Shown: piece after piece, positions 49,896 to 59,806 of the stretch
Position numbering within the stretch: the first letter of the stretch is position 1
Layout of the letters: each line of letters starts with the position of its first letter
Assembly (NCBI GenBank): GCA_027488375.1
Contig: JAIYBW010000002.1
Location: 186,001 to 250,000 of the forward strand
From: Pseudomonadota bacterium
Lineage (GTDB): Bacteria > Bdellovibrionota > Bacteriovoracia > Bacteriovoracales > Bacteriovoracaceae
Direction of reading: 5' to 3'
Length of the DNA: 64,000 bases
The notes under the pieces: model-generated
The model's database searches: none
What the model saw: the letters and a program-made list of their open reading frames with translations, nothing else
Told to the model about the DNA's origin: nothing
Made by a program: the position numbers and the translations under genes

Positions 49896-50692
49896 AAACT
49901 CATCTTCACCATGTACTGAAGACACATTTCATCTGTTTCTTTTAATTGAAAGCGGTTGATGAAGTAAGCATACTCAACACCAACTTCTAAGCGATTCTGT
50001 TTTCCCCATAGGCCATAACCTAAGTCATAGAGGATTTGAGGTTGTGAGGTAAGGTAGCGGCCATTTTTAGCAAAGAATGAATATTTCTCAGAATCTTGGT
50101 CCCCGTCCCAAGGAGAAGTGGCCAGGAATCCTGTAAACTTATAGCGGTTCCATCGACCATAATCCCAAGTCATCTGCCAGAACATACCAATCTGAAAGCC
50201 AACGCCTGCATCGTTTGGATTATCTCTGAGAACTGTATTGAGAGAAAAGAAATCAAAACCAGGAACGGCGATATCATACTGAAGACCATAAAAATAATTT
50301 TGGAAATTATTTACTCCATTACCTGAACCATTTTCTAATTCTAAACGAATTGAAACATCTTTTATGGCGCCATAGCTAACATTATTGCCAGTCATTTTGC
50401 TCAGACTTAAAGCTGTAGAGATGCCACCAAAGAATTGATTAGAAACTGGTTTCGAATCAAAATCATTTAGATCAGGATCTTTATCATCCGTCGTTGGTTC
50501 AGTTATATCGTAGTAAAAAAAGACGGATCCTAATTCCCAGACAGAAAAATTCTCAATTGTCATGGTTGTCTTATCTTCTCTATACCCTAAATCATCACGA
50601 AAATTGTCACCTTTAAGAAAGGAGACACTTACGGCCATTGCACTGGTAGACATGAGAAGGCCAAATAACCCTAATAGAGATTTTCTAAGCAT
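49892..50692 (-). CDS. Outer-membrane protein (Tsx-like channel)
   Basis: Signal peptide; GFDFFSLNTVLRDNPNDAGVGFQIGMFWQ beta pattern. Confidence 0.5.
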   Translation of the reverse strand: MLRKSLLGLFGLLMSTSAMAVSVSFLKGDNFRDDLGYREDKTTMTIENFSVWELGSVFFYYDITEPTTDDKDPDLNDFDSKPVSNQFFGGISTALSLSKMTGNNVSYGAIKDVSIRLELENGSGNGVNNFQNYFYGLQYDIAVPGFDFFSLNTVLRDNPNDAGVGFQIGMFWQMTWDYGRWNRYKFTGFLATSPWDGDQDSEKYSFFAKNGRYLTSQPQILYDLGYGLWGKQNRLEVGVEYAYFINRFQLKETDEMCLQYMVKMSF

Positions 50693-50829
50693 GGAAATTC
50701 CTCATTAAATTGAGCTATTTCCGTACCAAAAAAAACCAGTATTGAGGAGAACTTTTGAGGAAAAACTCTCCTCCCTCACACCCGCTCCCTTAATCATGGT
50801 AAAATGGTGAGAGCTCCCAGGGAGGGCCT

Positions 50830-51291
50830 ATGAAAACGATGTTCATTCTTTTTTCTTTAGTTATTTTCACAAGTTGCGCCCACGATCGACGACCGGCCTC
50901 ACTCGAGGGTCATCCAGTTGCTTACGATTCTATGGCCTGGGGAAATATTAAGGCTTCCGCTACCAAACGAGCGCACCAGCAAGAAGTTTGTTTTGATATT
51001 GGTCTAGAAGCCAAAGATATTAAACCTGAACAGGCCCAGGCCAATAATTGGGATCTGGCGTGGGTGGATAAGAACAATCAATATCACCTCATTCCAACGA
51101 ATCTAAGATCCCCAGCTTCTACTCCACAGGGTGGACTCGTGGTTGCCCCATATGGATCCTACTTTGAATACACAGGTCAATTTACAACTTGTATTCAACG
51201 GGCCCAGATGAGTGATGTGAAGGGACTTGTTTTAACTCCTAAGGATCTTCCTTACTCCAAAGAAGGTTTAGAGCTTAATTGGAAAGAGTAA
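50830..51291 (+). CDS. Hypothetical lipoprotein
   Basis: VIFTSCAHD lipobox. Confidence 0.5.
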   Translation: MKTMFILFSLVIFTSCAHDRRPASLEGHPVAYDSMAWGNIKASATKRAHQQEVCFDIGLEAKDIKPEQAQANNWDLAWVDKNNQYHLIPTNLRSPASTPQGGLVVAPYGSYFEYTGQFTTCIQRAQMSDVKGLVLTPKDLPYSKEGLELNWKE

Positions 51292-51303
51292 TTTTTTAGC
51301 TTC

Positions 51304-51891
51304 ATGAGCTCAAAACTCACTCAACATCTTCACGAGCTCAGGCAACTTGAAGTCATAACATTAGAAAATGTCATTGAGTCTTTAAAAGATGAGGCTCTCC
51401 TTATCGTTTGCCTTGTCTCTATTCTGCCTTTCTTACAACCAATTCCTTTGCCTGGCCTCTCAAGCCTCTTGGGAATAGTGTCGCTTTTTCAAGGAATTGG
51501 TCTCATCTTTTTTAGAAAACCTCTACTCTCTCAAAGAATGAAAAAATTAGTGATATCAAGAAAGAAGTTTGAATCGTTGTGTTTTGCAGCCGAGAAACTT
51601 GTTAAGGTGACTGACGCCATTTCATTTTACTCTCACCCTGTAAGTAACTCGAGAGTAAGTCATATTTTTTGCGGTATCGGAATAACTCTAGCGGCAGCTT
51701 TTCTGTGCTTACCACTCCCTATTCCACTCTCTAATTTCGTTCCGGCACTGAGTATTGCTCTCATCTGCATTGGGCTTTTAGAACAAGATTTATTTCTTAT
51801 TTCAATTGGAATGGGAATTGTCAGTGCTTTAATTGGAATGGGAATTTTCTCATTCTTCTTTCTTGCTGAGAAAATTCCCCATTTTTTCTAG
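51304..51891 (+). CDS. ExoD-like membrane protein
   Basis: ALLIVCLVSILPFLQPIPLPGLSSLLGIVSLFQGIGL. Confidence 0.75.
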   Translation: MSSKLTQHLHELRQLEVITLENVIESLKDEALLIVCLVSILPFLQPIPLPGLSSLLGIVSLFQGIGLIFFRKPLLSQRMKKLVISRKKFESLCFAAEKLVKVTDAISFYSHPVSNSRVSHIFCGIGITLAAAFLCLPLPIPLSNFVPALSIALICIGLLEQDLFLISIGMGIVSALIGMGIFSFFFLAEKIPHFF

Positions 51892-52118
51892 TGAGGCTTG
51901 GCCCCGGCCTCTTCAAGAGTACATCCAGTATTACCAGTTAAAGAAATTGTTTCTTCTTTAATTTCAATTTTCTTTTTTGCCTTATCATCGCAATCTTCTT
52001 CTTTTTTAGATTCTTCAACCTTCGTAACTTCTGCAGCAGTCGAGGTCGTTTGTGTTGTAGACGCATTACAACTCATGAAAGAACCAAGGATAATACTTAA
52101 GAATAAAAATCTCATCAA
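51888..52118 (-). CDS. Small lipoprotein
   Basis: IILGSFMSCNAS lipobox. Confidence 0.4.
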   Translation of the reverse strand: MMRFLFLSIILGSFMSCNASTTQTTSTAAEVTKVEESKKEEDCDDKAKKKIEIKEETISLTGNTGCTLEEAGAKPH

Positions 52119-52870
52119 GACTCCTTACTATAATCTAATGATTTTCTAGATATGATAAATCGATACCAAGTGCGTGGTAAAATACTTAATAGTCTGACAA
52201 AGGATGAAAATAAAAATGGAAAAGCATAAATCATTTTCTTGCGTTCAATAGCCTTTGAAATAAGAACTGCCGCTTTTGAGGCTTTCATTATAAAGGGCAT
52301 TGAATGCCTATTAGTTGAAGTCAGCGGGGTTTCAACAAAACCCGGGCAAATCGTAGTCACGTTGATATTAAATTTTCTAAGATCAAGATGAAGGGACTCA
52401 CAATATTTTTGAACCGCGGCTTTAGTTGCGCTGTAGGCGGAAACACCAGGCAGCCCATTATACCCAGCGATGGATGAGATCGCGACAAGTTGTCCTTTCC
52501 CTCTTGGAATCATCACAGCGAGAGCGGCTTCAAAAGAGTACATCACGCCTAATAAATTGATATGAACCATTTTGTAACTAAATTCAAAATCAGGAACTTT
52601 CGATTTAAATTTATATCCAATACCGGCATTCGCAATCAGAAGGTCAAGGCCAATACTTTTTGAAAAATCAGCGATGGAAGCCTGAATCTCTTCTCTCTTT
52701 GAGACATCGACTTGATAAAATGTAATGTTGTCTCGATGGGAAAAGAAATTTTCATCAAACTTAGATTTATCACGCCCGCAGACTCCTACCTTCCAGCCTT
52801 GAGATAAGTAGAGCTTGGCCAGCTCAAGACCAATTCCAGTCGTTCCACCAGTTATATAGACTGCTTTCAT
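52115..52870 (-). CDS. Short-chain dehydrogenase/reductase
   Basis: TGGTTGIGLELAK; YSATKAAVQ. Confidence 0.9.
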   Translation of the reverse strand: MKAVYITGGTTGIGLELAKLYLSQGWKVGVCGRDKSKFDENFFSHRDNITFYQVDVSKREEIQASIADFSKSIGLDLLIANAGIGYKFKSKVPDFEFSYKMVHINLLGVMYSFEAALAVMIPRGKGQLVAISSIAGYNGLPGVSAYSATKAAVQKYCESLHLDLRKFNINVTTICPGFVETPLTSTNRHSMPFIMKASKAAVLISKAIERKKMIYAFPFLFSSFVRLLSILPRTWYRFIISRKSLDYSKES

Positions 52871-52989
52871 AAAATTCCTTTCCTGAAAGGCTACATTAGC
52901 ATGGCGCGCAACATCAATGCTATTTTTTCAGGATTTGGTGCTTGACGAGAACTAAGAGTGTCCTTATATTTGTTAAACATTTACACTCC

Positions 52990-53066
52990 GGGGGAGTAGT
53001 TAAGTTGGTTATAACGTCTGCCTGTCACGCAGAAGGCCGCGGGTTCGAGTCCCGTCTCTCCCGCCA
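52990..53066 (+). tRNA. tRNA-Asp (GUC)
   Basis: GGGGGAGTAGTTAAGTTGGTTATAACGTCTGCCTGTCACGCAGAAGGCCGCGGGTTCGAGTCCCGTCTCTCCCGCCA; anticodon loop CTGTCAC. Confidence 0.96.
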
Positions 53067-53077
53067 CTTTTTTTCAC
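53060..53077 (+). repeat. Putative attL-like direct repeat overlapping the 3' end of tRNA-Asp
   Basis: CCCGCCAC-T7-CAC, repeated at 56175-56193. Confidence 0.55.
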
Positions 53078-53158
53078 GAATTCTTGTCACATCTAAATTT
53101 TTTTCACTCCAGCTTAATCTTTTTAGAGATTTAGCAGCGACGTTGCTACATCAGCCAG

Positions 53159-53887
53159 ATGACTATCATCTTTCTTATCAGAACTTTTTTCACTCTTATA
53201 GCGTTCTATGTTCCTTTGTCACAAGGAGCTTTTGAGGGTCTATGTACATATGGCGAATCTACCTGCGCTCAAAATAGTTATTGTATCAAATACGAACAAA
53301 ACAAAGATGTTTGTATGACTAAGTTCCACAAAGAATTAAAACTAATTCAATACCCATTTGTAGTTCATTCATTTTGTGACCAAGGGCCTCTATCCCCTCC
53401 CGAAAATTCTCACACGTGGAATAACACTGCATACGAAGTCGATCTTAAAAGCACATCCGATCAGAATCTAGATGTTCTTGCCGGAGCTGATGATACTGTC
53501 ATAGCTTTTGATGAATGTGAAAAAGAAAACGATCAATGTGGTTTAGGTTTTGGTAATCAAGTTAAAGTCCTTACCGAGGACAACTATATTGTTTTCTACG
53601 CTCACTTAAAAAATGTGAAAGTAAAAACAGGTGATGTTGTTAAGGCCAGCACAATTATCGGCACCGAAGGTACGACAGGATGGGCAGGTGAGAAAAATAA
53701 ACACCTTCATCTCAGTTTTCATTACGATTGGAAATCAGCAGGAAAAGATTATTGGAAGGCTGTTGGATACCTACCAACTTCGGTTCCCTATATCATTCAA
53801 GATTGTAAAAACCTCGCCTACCCAGTGGAAGATTTGAAGTGTAAGAGAGTCTCAAATACACCCACAATCTTTTGTTCGAATCAATAA
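53159..53887 (+). CDS. M23/LytM-like peptidase
   Basis: VLTEDNYIVFYAHLKNVKVKTGDVVKASTIIGTEGTTGWAGEKNKHLHLSFHY. Confidence 0.7.
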   Translation: MTIIFLIRTFFTLIAFYVPLSQGAFEGLCTYGESTCAQNSYCIKYEQNKDVCMTKFHKELKLIQYPFVVHSFCDQGPLSPPENSHTWNNTAYEVDLKSTSDQNLDVLAGADDTVIAFDECEKENDQCGLGFGNQVKVLTEDNYIVFYAHLKNVKVKTGDVVKASTIIGTEGTTGWAGEKNKHLHLSFHYDWKSAGKDYWKAVGYLPTSVPYIIQDCKNLAYPVEDLKCKRVSNTPTIFCSNQ

Positions 53888-54400
53888 TTACTTCAATCCA
53901 ACTTTTTTTCTATTTCCTGCCAACTTCGGAGTCACCATCTCTTCGTAATTATCCAGTCGTTCAAATACAACTTTGAACATTTGGTTTGTTCCTTGCTCTA
54001 ACTTGGTCACTCGTTCAGAAAGATCTTTTTCAAGCATCAGAAAACTTCTGAGCCTAGTAAAAATCCTCATGATGGACACATTAATCAAGATAGCCTTTTC
54101 ACTGTTTAAAACACTTGAAAGCATGGCCACACCGTTTTCGGTGAAAACATAAGGCATATAACGCCGCCCACCCTTTCCTTTCTTTGAGATCACAAATTGT
54201 GATCTCAAAGATTCATGCTCTTCTTCAGTAAGTTGAAACATAAAATCTTTTGGGAACCGTGCTGGATTTCTCTGTACACTTTGATTTAAAACCCTCGTTT
54301 CAACCCCATAAAGTTCTGCCAAATCGCTATCCAGCATTACTTTCTGCTCTCTAATCACATAAATCATTTTTTCGATAATATTTTCTTTCGACTGAGACAT
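53888..54400 (-). CDS. ORF6N-domain protein
   Basis: VMLDSDLAELYGVETRVLNQSVQRNPARFPKDFMFQL. Confidence 0.9.
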   Translation of the reverse strand: MSQSKENIIEKMIYVIREQKVMLDSDLAELYGVETRVLNQSVQRNPARFPKDFMFQLTEEEHESLRSQFVISKKGKGGRRYMPYVFTENGVAMLSSVLNSEKAILINVSIMRIFTRLRSFLMLEKDLSERVTKLEQGTNQMFKVVFERLDNYEEMVTPKLAGNRKKVGLK

Positions 54401-54515
54401 AATACCTCCAGATTAATCTGCAGAGATATCCGAAAATCTATGAATGGCGCAAAGTCTTTAGAAAGATTGAGGTCTAATTTTCAATTTTGAAAACCATCTA
54501 GGATTTTCTTCATCA

Positions 54516-55046
54516 TCATTGAATACAACTTCCCTGAAAATAGGACTCGCATCCTTTAGACGTTTTGAATTGTTCCCATGTCCAATGCTTTTCACCTTTA
54601 TCATAAGATTCTGGATGCCCATTTAAACATACGTAAGGTGCATTTTTGGTCAAACGATTCCAAATCTTTTCTAGTCCTTTACAAAATGCAAGCCCATAGG
54701 CTCGTCTCCCCCCGTAGGAATGTTTAGGCTTAGTATTCTTAACCTCTATTGAAAAAAGACAAAGATCGACAATGACACTGCCTGACCCCATAGGATCATT
54801 GTCTTTCCACGTTTCATATGTGAAAGAGACATCTTTGATTGGAAAACATTGCCATCTTCTATAAGCAGGTTGAAATTCGTTGATTCTATACGGAGTAGGT
54901 TTGGCATCTTCAATATCGACCAGTAAATCTCTCTCATTAAGAATCCCATAATCATCTGTTAATAAACCGTGAGGATATTTTTTTTGAAGAGGCGACTCTC
55001 CCCAAGCATGGGTCAAAAAGAGAATGTATAAAATGAATGATTTCAT
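54516..55046 (-). CDS. Secreted hypothetical protein
   Basis: Signal peptide MKSFILYILFLTHAWG. Confidence 0.5.
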   Translation of the reverse strand: MKSFILYILFLTHAWGESPLQKKYPHGLLTDDYGILNERDLLVDIEDAKPTPYRINEFQPAYRRWQCFPIKDVSFTYETWKDNDPMGSGSVIVDLCLFSIEVKNTKPKHSYGGRRAYGLAFCKGLEKIWNRLTKNAPYVCLNGHPESYDKGEKHWTWEQFKTSKGCESYFQGSCIQ

Positions 55047-55691
55047 TTATAGCCGCTCCTGCAATTTTTTATAGAATTGATTTAATTTTAAGCGAATCTC
55101 GGCTGGCTTTGCGCCTTTTTGATTTGTAATTCCTTTATACTCTTCAAGAGCATCCATCCAAGTTGCTCCCTTCTTCTTTCCTATAACAAGTCGATGTTTT
55201 CTGAAAAGCCATCTCGTTGCTGCAGCAATTGCGACACTTGGATCTCTAGCATCTTCTAGACTGATCTCAATGAAGTGATCTTTTATATCTTTTGAACGAG
55301 GACCTAAATAGCCCACTGTTTCTGGCATGATCTGCATGAGGCCAATAGCTTTGTGGTCTTTCGTAGGAGAAGGAGGATTTTCATTAAAACTGCTTTCCGT
55401 GGCCTTAAGTGCTTTCACATAGTTTGGATGTAGTGGAATTTCAGGCTTCAGAATTTCATTCCAGCGATGCAATTCCCAGTTTTCTCCGTCAAACTCGCTC
55501 TTTAATAATTTTTCAGCAGTTTTGATTTTTTCAGAGGTAATCTTCTTTCTTGTTTTAAAAACAATTTGATACTGATGATCTGATTCTTTTTTACTCATTT
55601 TAATAAAATGAAAGACTGTGGAATCATTTTTGTTAAAAACTTTTTCAAGTAATTTTTTTACTCTTTGCTTGTTCTCTTTAGATAAAAACAT
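55047..55691 (-). CDS. SLT-type lytic transglycosylase-like protein
   Basis: ALKATESSFNENPPSPTKDHKAIGLMQIMPETVGYLG. Confidence 0.8.
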   Translation of the reverse strand: MFLSKENKQRVKKLLEKVFNKNDSTVFHFIKMSKKESDHQYQIVFKTRKKITSEKIKTAEKLLKSEFDGENWELHRWNEILKPEIPLHPNYVKALKATESSFNENPPSPTKDHKAIGLMQIMPETVGYLGPRSKDIKDHFIEISLEDARDPSVAIAAATRWLFRKHRLVIGKKKGATWMDALEEYKGITNQKGAKPAEIRLKLNQFYKKLQERL

Positions 55692-55787
55692 ACTCTTTCC
55701 CTAGGGACATTAAATTACGTCCATTATACCTTCACTTGAACGAAGAAATATATATCCAAAAGGTGCCAGGTAAACGGGTCTTGCCAG

Positions 55788-56054
55788 TCACATTAAATCG
55801 ACAATTCTCTTGATCATCATCGGATGCCATTTTACCTTTCCATTCTTTGTAAGAATTTTTAAAGCCGTCATTCTTTGTGCAATTTGTCTGTAAGTTAAAC
55901 AATCGGCCCTGAAATCCTTTATGACCTCTCCGATCAGTCTCTCACCTTCGTGAGGGATCAGCTTCCCATCTCTTTTCTTGTACCCAAACTTCAACTGAGC
56001 AGGATTACCATAATTATGACCAGGGGCACGAAGCCGGACATCCGCCCGTTTCAA
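55788..56054 (-). pseudogene. Serine-recombinase remnant (Recombinase-domain fragment)
   Basis: LKFGYKKRDGKLIPHEGERLIGEVIKDFRADCLTYRQIAQRMTALKILTKNGKVKWHPMMIKRIV; no catalytic resolvase domain upstream. Confidence 0.6.
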
Positions 56055-56174
56055 GTTCTTCAGGATAGAGCTGCGGGAGTGAACTAATGTCTAAAGAATG
56101 ATTTTTGATTGGAAGTTGAATGATATCTAAAAGATAGCAATCGGGAGTAAAAAGTTAGAGTGATGACCGTATGA

Positions 56175-56193
56175 CCCGCCACTTTTTTTTCAC
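56175..56193 (+). repeat. Putative attR-like direct repeat
   Basis: CCCGCCAC-T8-CAC matches the tRNA-Asp 3' junction at 53060-53077. Confidence 0.55.
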
Positions 56194-56873
56194 CATCCAA
56201 TATTTTTTTTATCTCTAAAAAATTCTCCCGATGGTCCGTTTGCATCTAGATTACTTAGCCAGACTGCTGTTTCTGCACCTTTCTCTGGAGAGCGTGGGGC
56301 CGTCAATCCACCCATTCGAGTCCGCACCCATCCAGGGCACATGGAATTAATTTTTATATTTGATGGAAGTCCGTGAGCTATTGATTTTGTCAGGGCATTT
56401 AAAGCAGCCTTTGAAACAGAGTAACTGCAAGGTCCATGTAGTCCTTCATGAAAAGAGGCCCAACCGGATGAGATATTCACAATTCGGCCATAACCTGATG
56501 ACATCATACCCGGGAGAACGGTTTGAATGATTTCAAAAGGAGCAATCGTATTCACTCGGAGTGATTCATCTAATTTTTCAAAAGATAAATCTAGGATACT
56601 TTCCTGATGAAGAACTCCGGCATTATTAATAAGAACATCAATTCGATGATGATCCTCAAGAATACTTTGGAGAGAATTTTTTAACTCATCTCTATCAGTG
56701 AGATCTAGATGAACGGCAATAATATTTTCCCCTAAATTCTCCGTAGCTTTTTTGCCCTCATCAAGATTTCGTGAACCTAGCAAAATGATATCTTCTTTAT
56801 TTTTGGCGAGTTCCTGAACGATCGCCAGACCAATTCCTCTATTGCCACCTGTGACTAAAATTTTTCTTTGCAC
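56190..56873 (-). CDS. Short-chain dehydrogenase/reductase
   Basis: TGGNRGIGLAIVQ; YSVSKAALN. Confidence 0.9.
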   Translation of the reverse strand: MQRKILVTGGNRGIGLAIVQELAKNKEDIILLGSRNLDEGKKATENLGENIIAVHLDLTDRDELKNSLQSILEDHHRIDVLINNAGVLHQESILDLSFEKLDESLRVNTIAPFEIIQTVLPGMMSSGYGRIVNISSGWASFHEGLHGPCSYSVSKAALNALTKSIAHGLPSNIKINSMCPGWVRTRMGGLTAPRSPEKGAETAVWLSNLDANGPSGEFFRDKKNIGW

Positions 56874-57027
56874 TCATTGTTCCTTTTTTATTCTTTGATC
56901 TCTATCTTAACACTTAAATCCTTGTTTTCCTGAGAATTAACCTCAATTTTTTAAATGTTTTTGGGCCCCCATCCGATAAGGTCAGGACTCATTTTTATGA
57001 TTTAACTTTATTCACAAAGGCGATTCA

Positions 57028-57846
57028 GTGAAAAAAATTTCGTGCCTACTCCTAGGGCTTTTTACAACAAGCATTCATGCGGTTTGCCCAGATGGGAAGA
57101 CCTATAAAGTCACACTTACTTTTGATGACGGGCCTCATGCAGTTCTAACTCCCAAGGTTTTAGATGTTTTAAAAGAAGAAAAAGTGCCAGGCACTTTTTT
57201 TGTTCTTGGTTCACATTTTGCTGGGGGAAAAGAAAATCCCAAAACTAAGACGGCTTACTCATTAGTTGAGCGAGCAAAAAAAGAAGGGCATTATATAGGG
57301 TCTCATACCTATGAGCATTTAAATCATCCTAGCTTTGGTGAAGAAACAATCAAAAAAAATATTCAAAGAACTAATCCTCTCCTGAAAGATTATCTAAGCC
57401 CGGTTTTGCGACTTCCTTATGGAGCTGGATCATTTAGATCATCAAATGCGACGATACAGAAAAAGAATGATTTTATCATGAAGACAGTTAAAGAAGCTGG
57501 CTTCTCTCATGTTGGATGGGATGTGGACACGAATGATTGGGATGCCAAGAAGCGCCCCACACTGCTGCCTACCATGCTCAAAAATATCTGTGCCACTAAA
57601 GGAGGAGTCATCCTCTTTCATGATATCCAGGCCTATACTGTTGAACATTTACAAGAATGGATTCAGGCCATCAAAAAAGAGGGCCATGAACTTGTTGCCC
57701 TTGATGATCCAAATCTTGGAGGAAGATTTAAGTTTTCTAATCTCAATACTCCTCTCCCACCAGAAGTTTGTGGAGATGGTGTAGCTCCTAAGGCCGTAAA
57801 GGAGCTCAATGATTCAGTCAATAAAGTTATAAAGAAAATGAAATAA
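57028..57846 (+). CDS. Polysaccharide deacetylase (NodB-like)
   Basis: TFDDGPHAVLTPKVLDVL; SHTYEHLNH; RLPYGAG. Confidence 0.93.
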   Translation: MKKISCLLLGLFTTSIHAVCPDGKTYKVTLTFDDGPHAVLTPKVLDVLKEEKVPGTFFVLGSHFAGGKENPKTKTAYSLVERAKKEGHYIGSHTYEHLNHPSFGEETIKKNIQRTNPLLKDYLSPVLRLPYGAGSFRSSNATIQKKNDFIMKTVKEAGFSHVGWDVDTNDWDAKKRPTLLPTMLKNICATKGGVILFHDIQAYTVEHLQEWIQAIKKEGHELVALDDPNLGGRFKFSNLNTPLPPEVCGDGVAPKAVKELNDSVNKVIKKMK

Positions 57847-57857
57847 GAGGAATATAT

Positions 57858-58478
57858 ATGAAAAAGATTTCACTATTAACGCTAGCAAGTTGTCTCTTAA
57901 CAACCGCGGCGTGTGCCCAGGCCCCAGTTTTTACGACGCTTTCCTCGGCTGGAAGTAATATTTTTGCTGGGGTTAAACTTGAAAAACAAGGTATGGAACC
58001 TGAGACCTACCTCATGCAAGTCACAAGTGAGAAAATGTCATCCCAAAAAGTTCCGCTTCCGACGGAGCTTGCTCATAGGGAGATCGTAGGACTCTTTAGC
58101 ACTGATAATAATAAATTGCTGGTGATGACTCAAAGGACAGTGGAACAAGGAGACAAACCTCTTCTTCACACTTTTGATCCCGTCAAAAAAGAATGGAAAA
58201 AAATTGCAGAAGCTGAATGTCCATCATTTGCCAAAATTAAAATTGAACCTTCTGCACTGACTTTCAAATGCTCCGAAACAAATGAGAAGGGTGTAGAAGT
58301 TGTAAGTGATAAAAAAGTTAGTTTATCGGGTGTAAAACTAAAAGCTTCTGGAGAATTCACTCTTCCTTTTCAAAAAGTTGATCAAGATCAAGTTAAGGCA
58401 GAACTTCTTGGCGAAGCTTTTGAATGGAATCAACTTAAAGTTGGATTTAATAAAAAAGAAAAAGTCTTCACACCTTAA
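57858..58478 (+). CDS. Secreted hypothetical protein
   Basis: Signal peptide MKKISLLTLASCLLTTAACAQA. Confidence 0.45.
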   Translation: MKKISLLTLASCLLTTAACAQAPVFTTLSSAGSNIFAGVKLEKQGMEPETYLMQVTSEKMSSQKVPLPTELAHREIVGLFSTDNNKLLVMTQRTVEQGDKPLLHTFDPVKKEWKKIAEAECPSFAKIKIEPSALTFKCSETNEKGVEVVSDKKVSLSGVKLKASGEFTLPFQKVDQDQVKAELLGEAFEWNQLKVGFNKKEKVFTP

Positions 58479-58481
58479 TGA

Positions 58482-59198
58482 TCACTGGTCTATTTTTCTA
58501 AGAATAAATTTGAGTTTCTCTAAATTATCCCCGAAATCTTTTGGGGATAATTTACTTACCTGAAACAAACTCGGCGAATCATAATGATGAATAATCATTT
58601 TCTCATAAAGTGACTTTGCCTTCTCAGGCCATAGGTCCAAATTTGAACTAAGGTCTCTCTTATTTAATCGTTGAAGCTCACGATAGACATCGGCCAATAA
58701 GACATCGATGGGGTTGAGAGGATCAAAGACTGGGGAGGTCACTTGATTCTTATCGTCCTTCACTAAGGAGAAAATATTTTTATGCGCTTTGAGCGTTTCA
58801 AGAAATGGCTTTTTAAATAGTAAGGGATGAAATCCACCTCTATCAACAAGAACATCATCAAAAACTCTTAAAATTTCTTTTATGTAGGTCACCTGAAAGG
58901 GATTAAAGTGAGGATCAGAAACATTCTCAAGGAGTAAACAACTCTTGGCCTCTGAAAAAAATAAGTTCTGCTCCCTTTCAAATTCGGGAATAATTTCAAA
59001 ATCAGAGATACTTAGTTCCGAAGAGATGGGTTGTGCCACTGGACTAGAAACTTGATCTAATAAATTCTCAAATCCCTCAAGTTCATTTTCACTAAAGGTA
59101 TCACCCAAAAGCTCTTGAAAATCATCTTGGTGCTGTTTTAAGAGGATTTCTAAGTCTTTGACCGGTAATTTTGTAAAAAAAGACAGTGATTGAAACAT
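58482..59198 (-). CDS. Hypothetical protein
   Basis: Long ORF only. Confidence 0.4.
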   Translation of the reverse strand: MFQSLSFFTKLPVKDLEILLKQHQDDFQELLGDTFSENELEGFENLLDQVSSPVAQPISSELSISDFEIIPEFEREQNLFFSEAKSCLLLENVSDPHFNPFQVTYIKEILRVFDDVLVDRGGFHPLLFKKPFLETLKAHKNIFSLVKDDKNQVTSPVFDPLNPIDVLLADVYRELQRLNKRDLSSNLDLWPEKAKSLYEKMIIHHYDSPSLFQVSKLSPKDFGDNLEKLKFILRKIDQ

Positions 59199-59202
59199 GA
59201 GC

Positions 59203-59799
59203 TTATTTTACGCCAATCCCACTTAAAAGTGAACTTAAGCCTTGATGTCCACGGCCCTCAAAAACTTCTTCCATTGAATCCTCTAGTTTTGTCCATTTGA
59301 ATAGAGGAAAGTCATGTAAAAGAATTTCTTTGGTGTAGAGCATTTGAGGATCTTTCGGGCCACCTGAATTATATTTTAATTGCTCCGGATTATAGGACTG
59401 GATGATAAACTGCCCACCCTCTTTAAGACTCGTATAAACATTTTTATGAATGAGCGCTCGAAGATCTGTCGGGAGATGACAAAAAATAGAAATAATAACA
59501 TCCCATTTTTTTTCACCAAAATTAAAATCTCTAAGATCACATACATTATAATCGATATTCGTTTTATGCTCTTGAGCAAGAAATTCAGCCTTCTTTTTCC
59601 CTTCCTCTGAAAGATCAACTGCCGTCACAGTATGGCCTAAACTTGCCAAGTAAACGGCATTTCTTCCTTCACCCTCACCAAGACAAAGAATTTTAGAATG
59701 AGGATGAATATTCGAGGCACTCTGTTTTAAAAAATGATTTGGACCTTTGCCATAAAAATAATCTTTTGATCCAAATCTTTCATTCCAAAAGTCTTTCAT
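59203..59799 (-). CDS. SAM-dependent methyltransferase (TehB-like)
   Basis: MKDFWNERFGSKDYFYGKGPNHFL; ILCLGEGEGRNAVYLA. Confidence 0.85.
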   Translation of the reverse strand: MKDFWNERFGSKDYFYGKGPNHFLKQSASNIHPHSKILCLGEGEGRNAVYLASLGHTVTAVDLSEEGKKKAEFLAQEHKTNIDYNVCDLRDFNFGEKKWDVIISIFCHLPTDLRALIHKNVYTSLKEGGQFIIQSYNPEQLKYNSGGPKDPQMLYTKEILLHDFPLFKWTKLEDSMEEVFEGRGHQGLSSLLSGIGVK

Positions 59800-59806
59800 A
59801 GGGTCG

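Noticed and set aside
52942-53235. 97-aa plus-strand ORF
   Set aside because: Reads through tRNA-Asp; not coding
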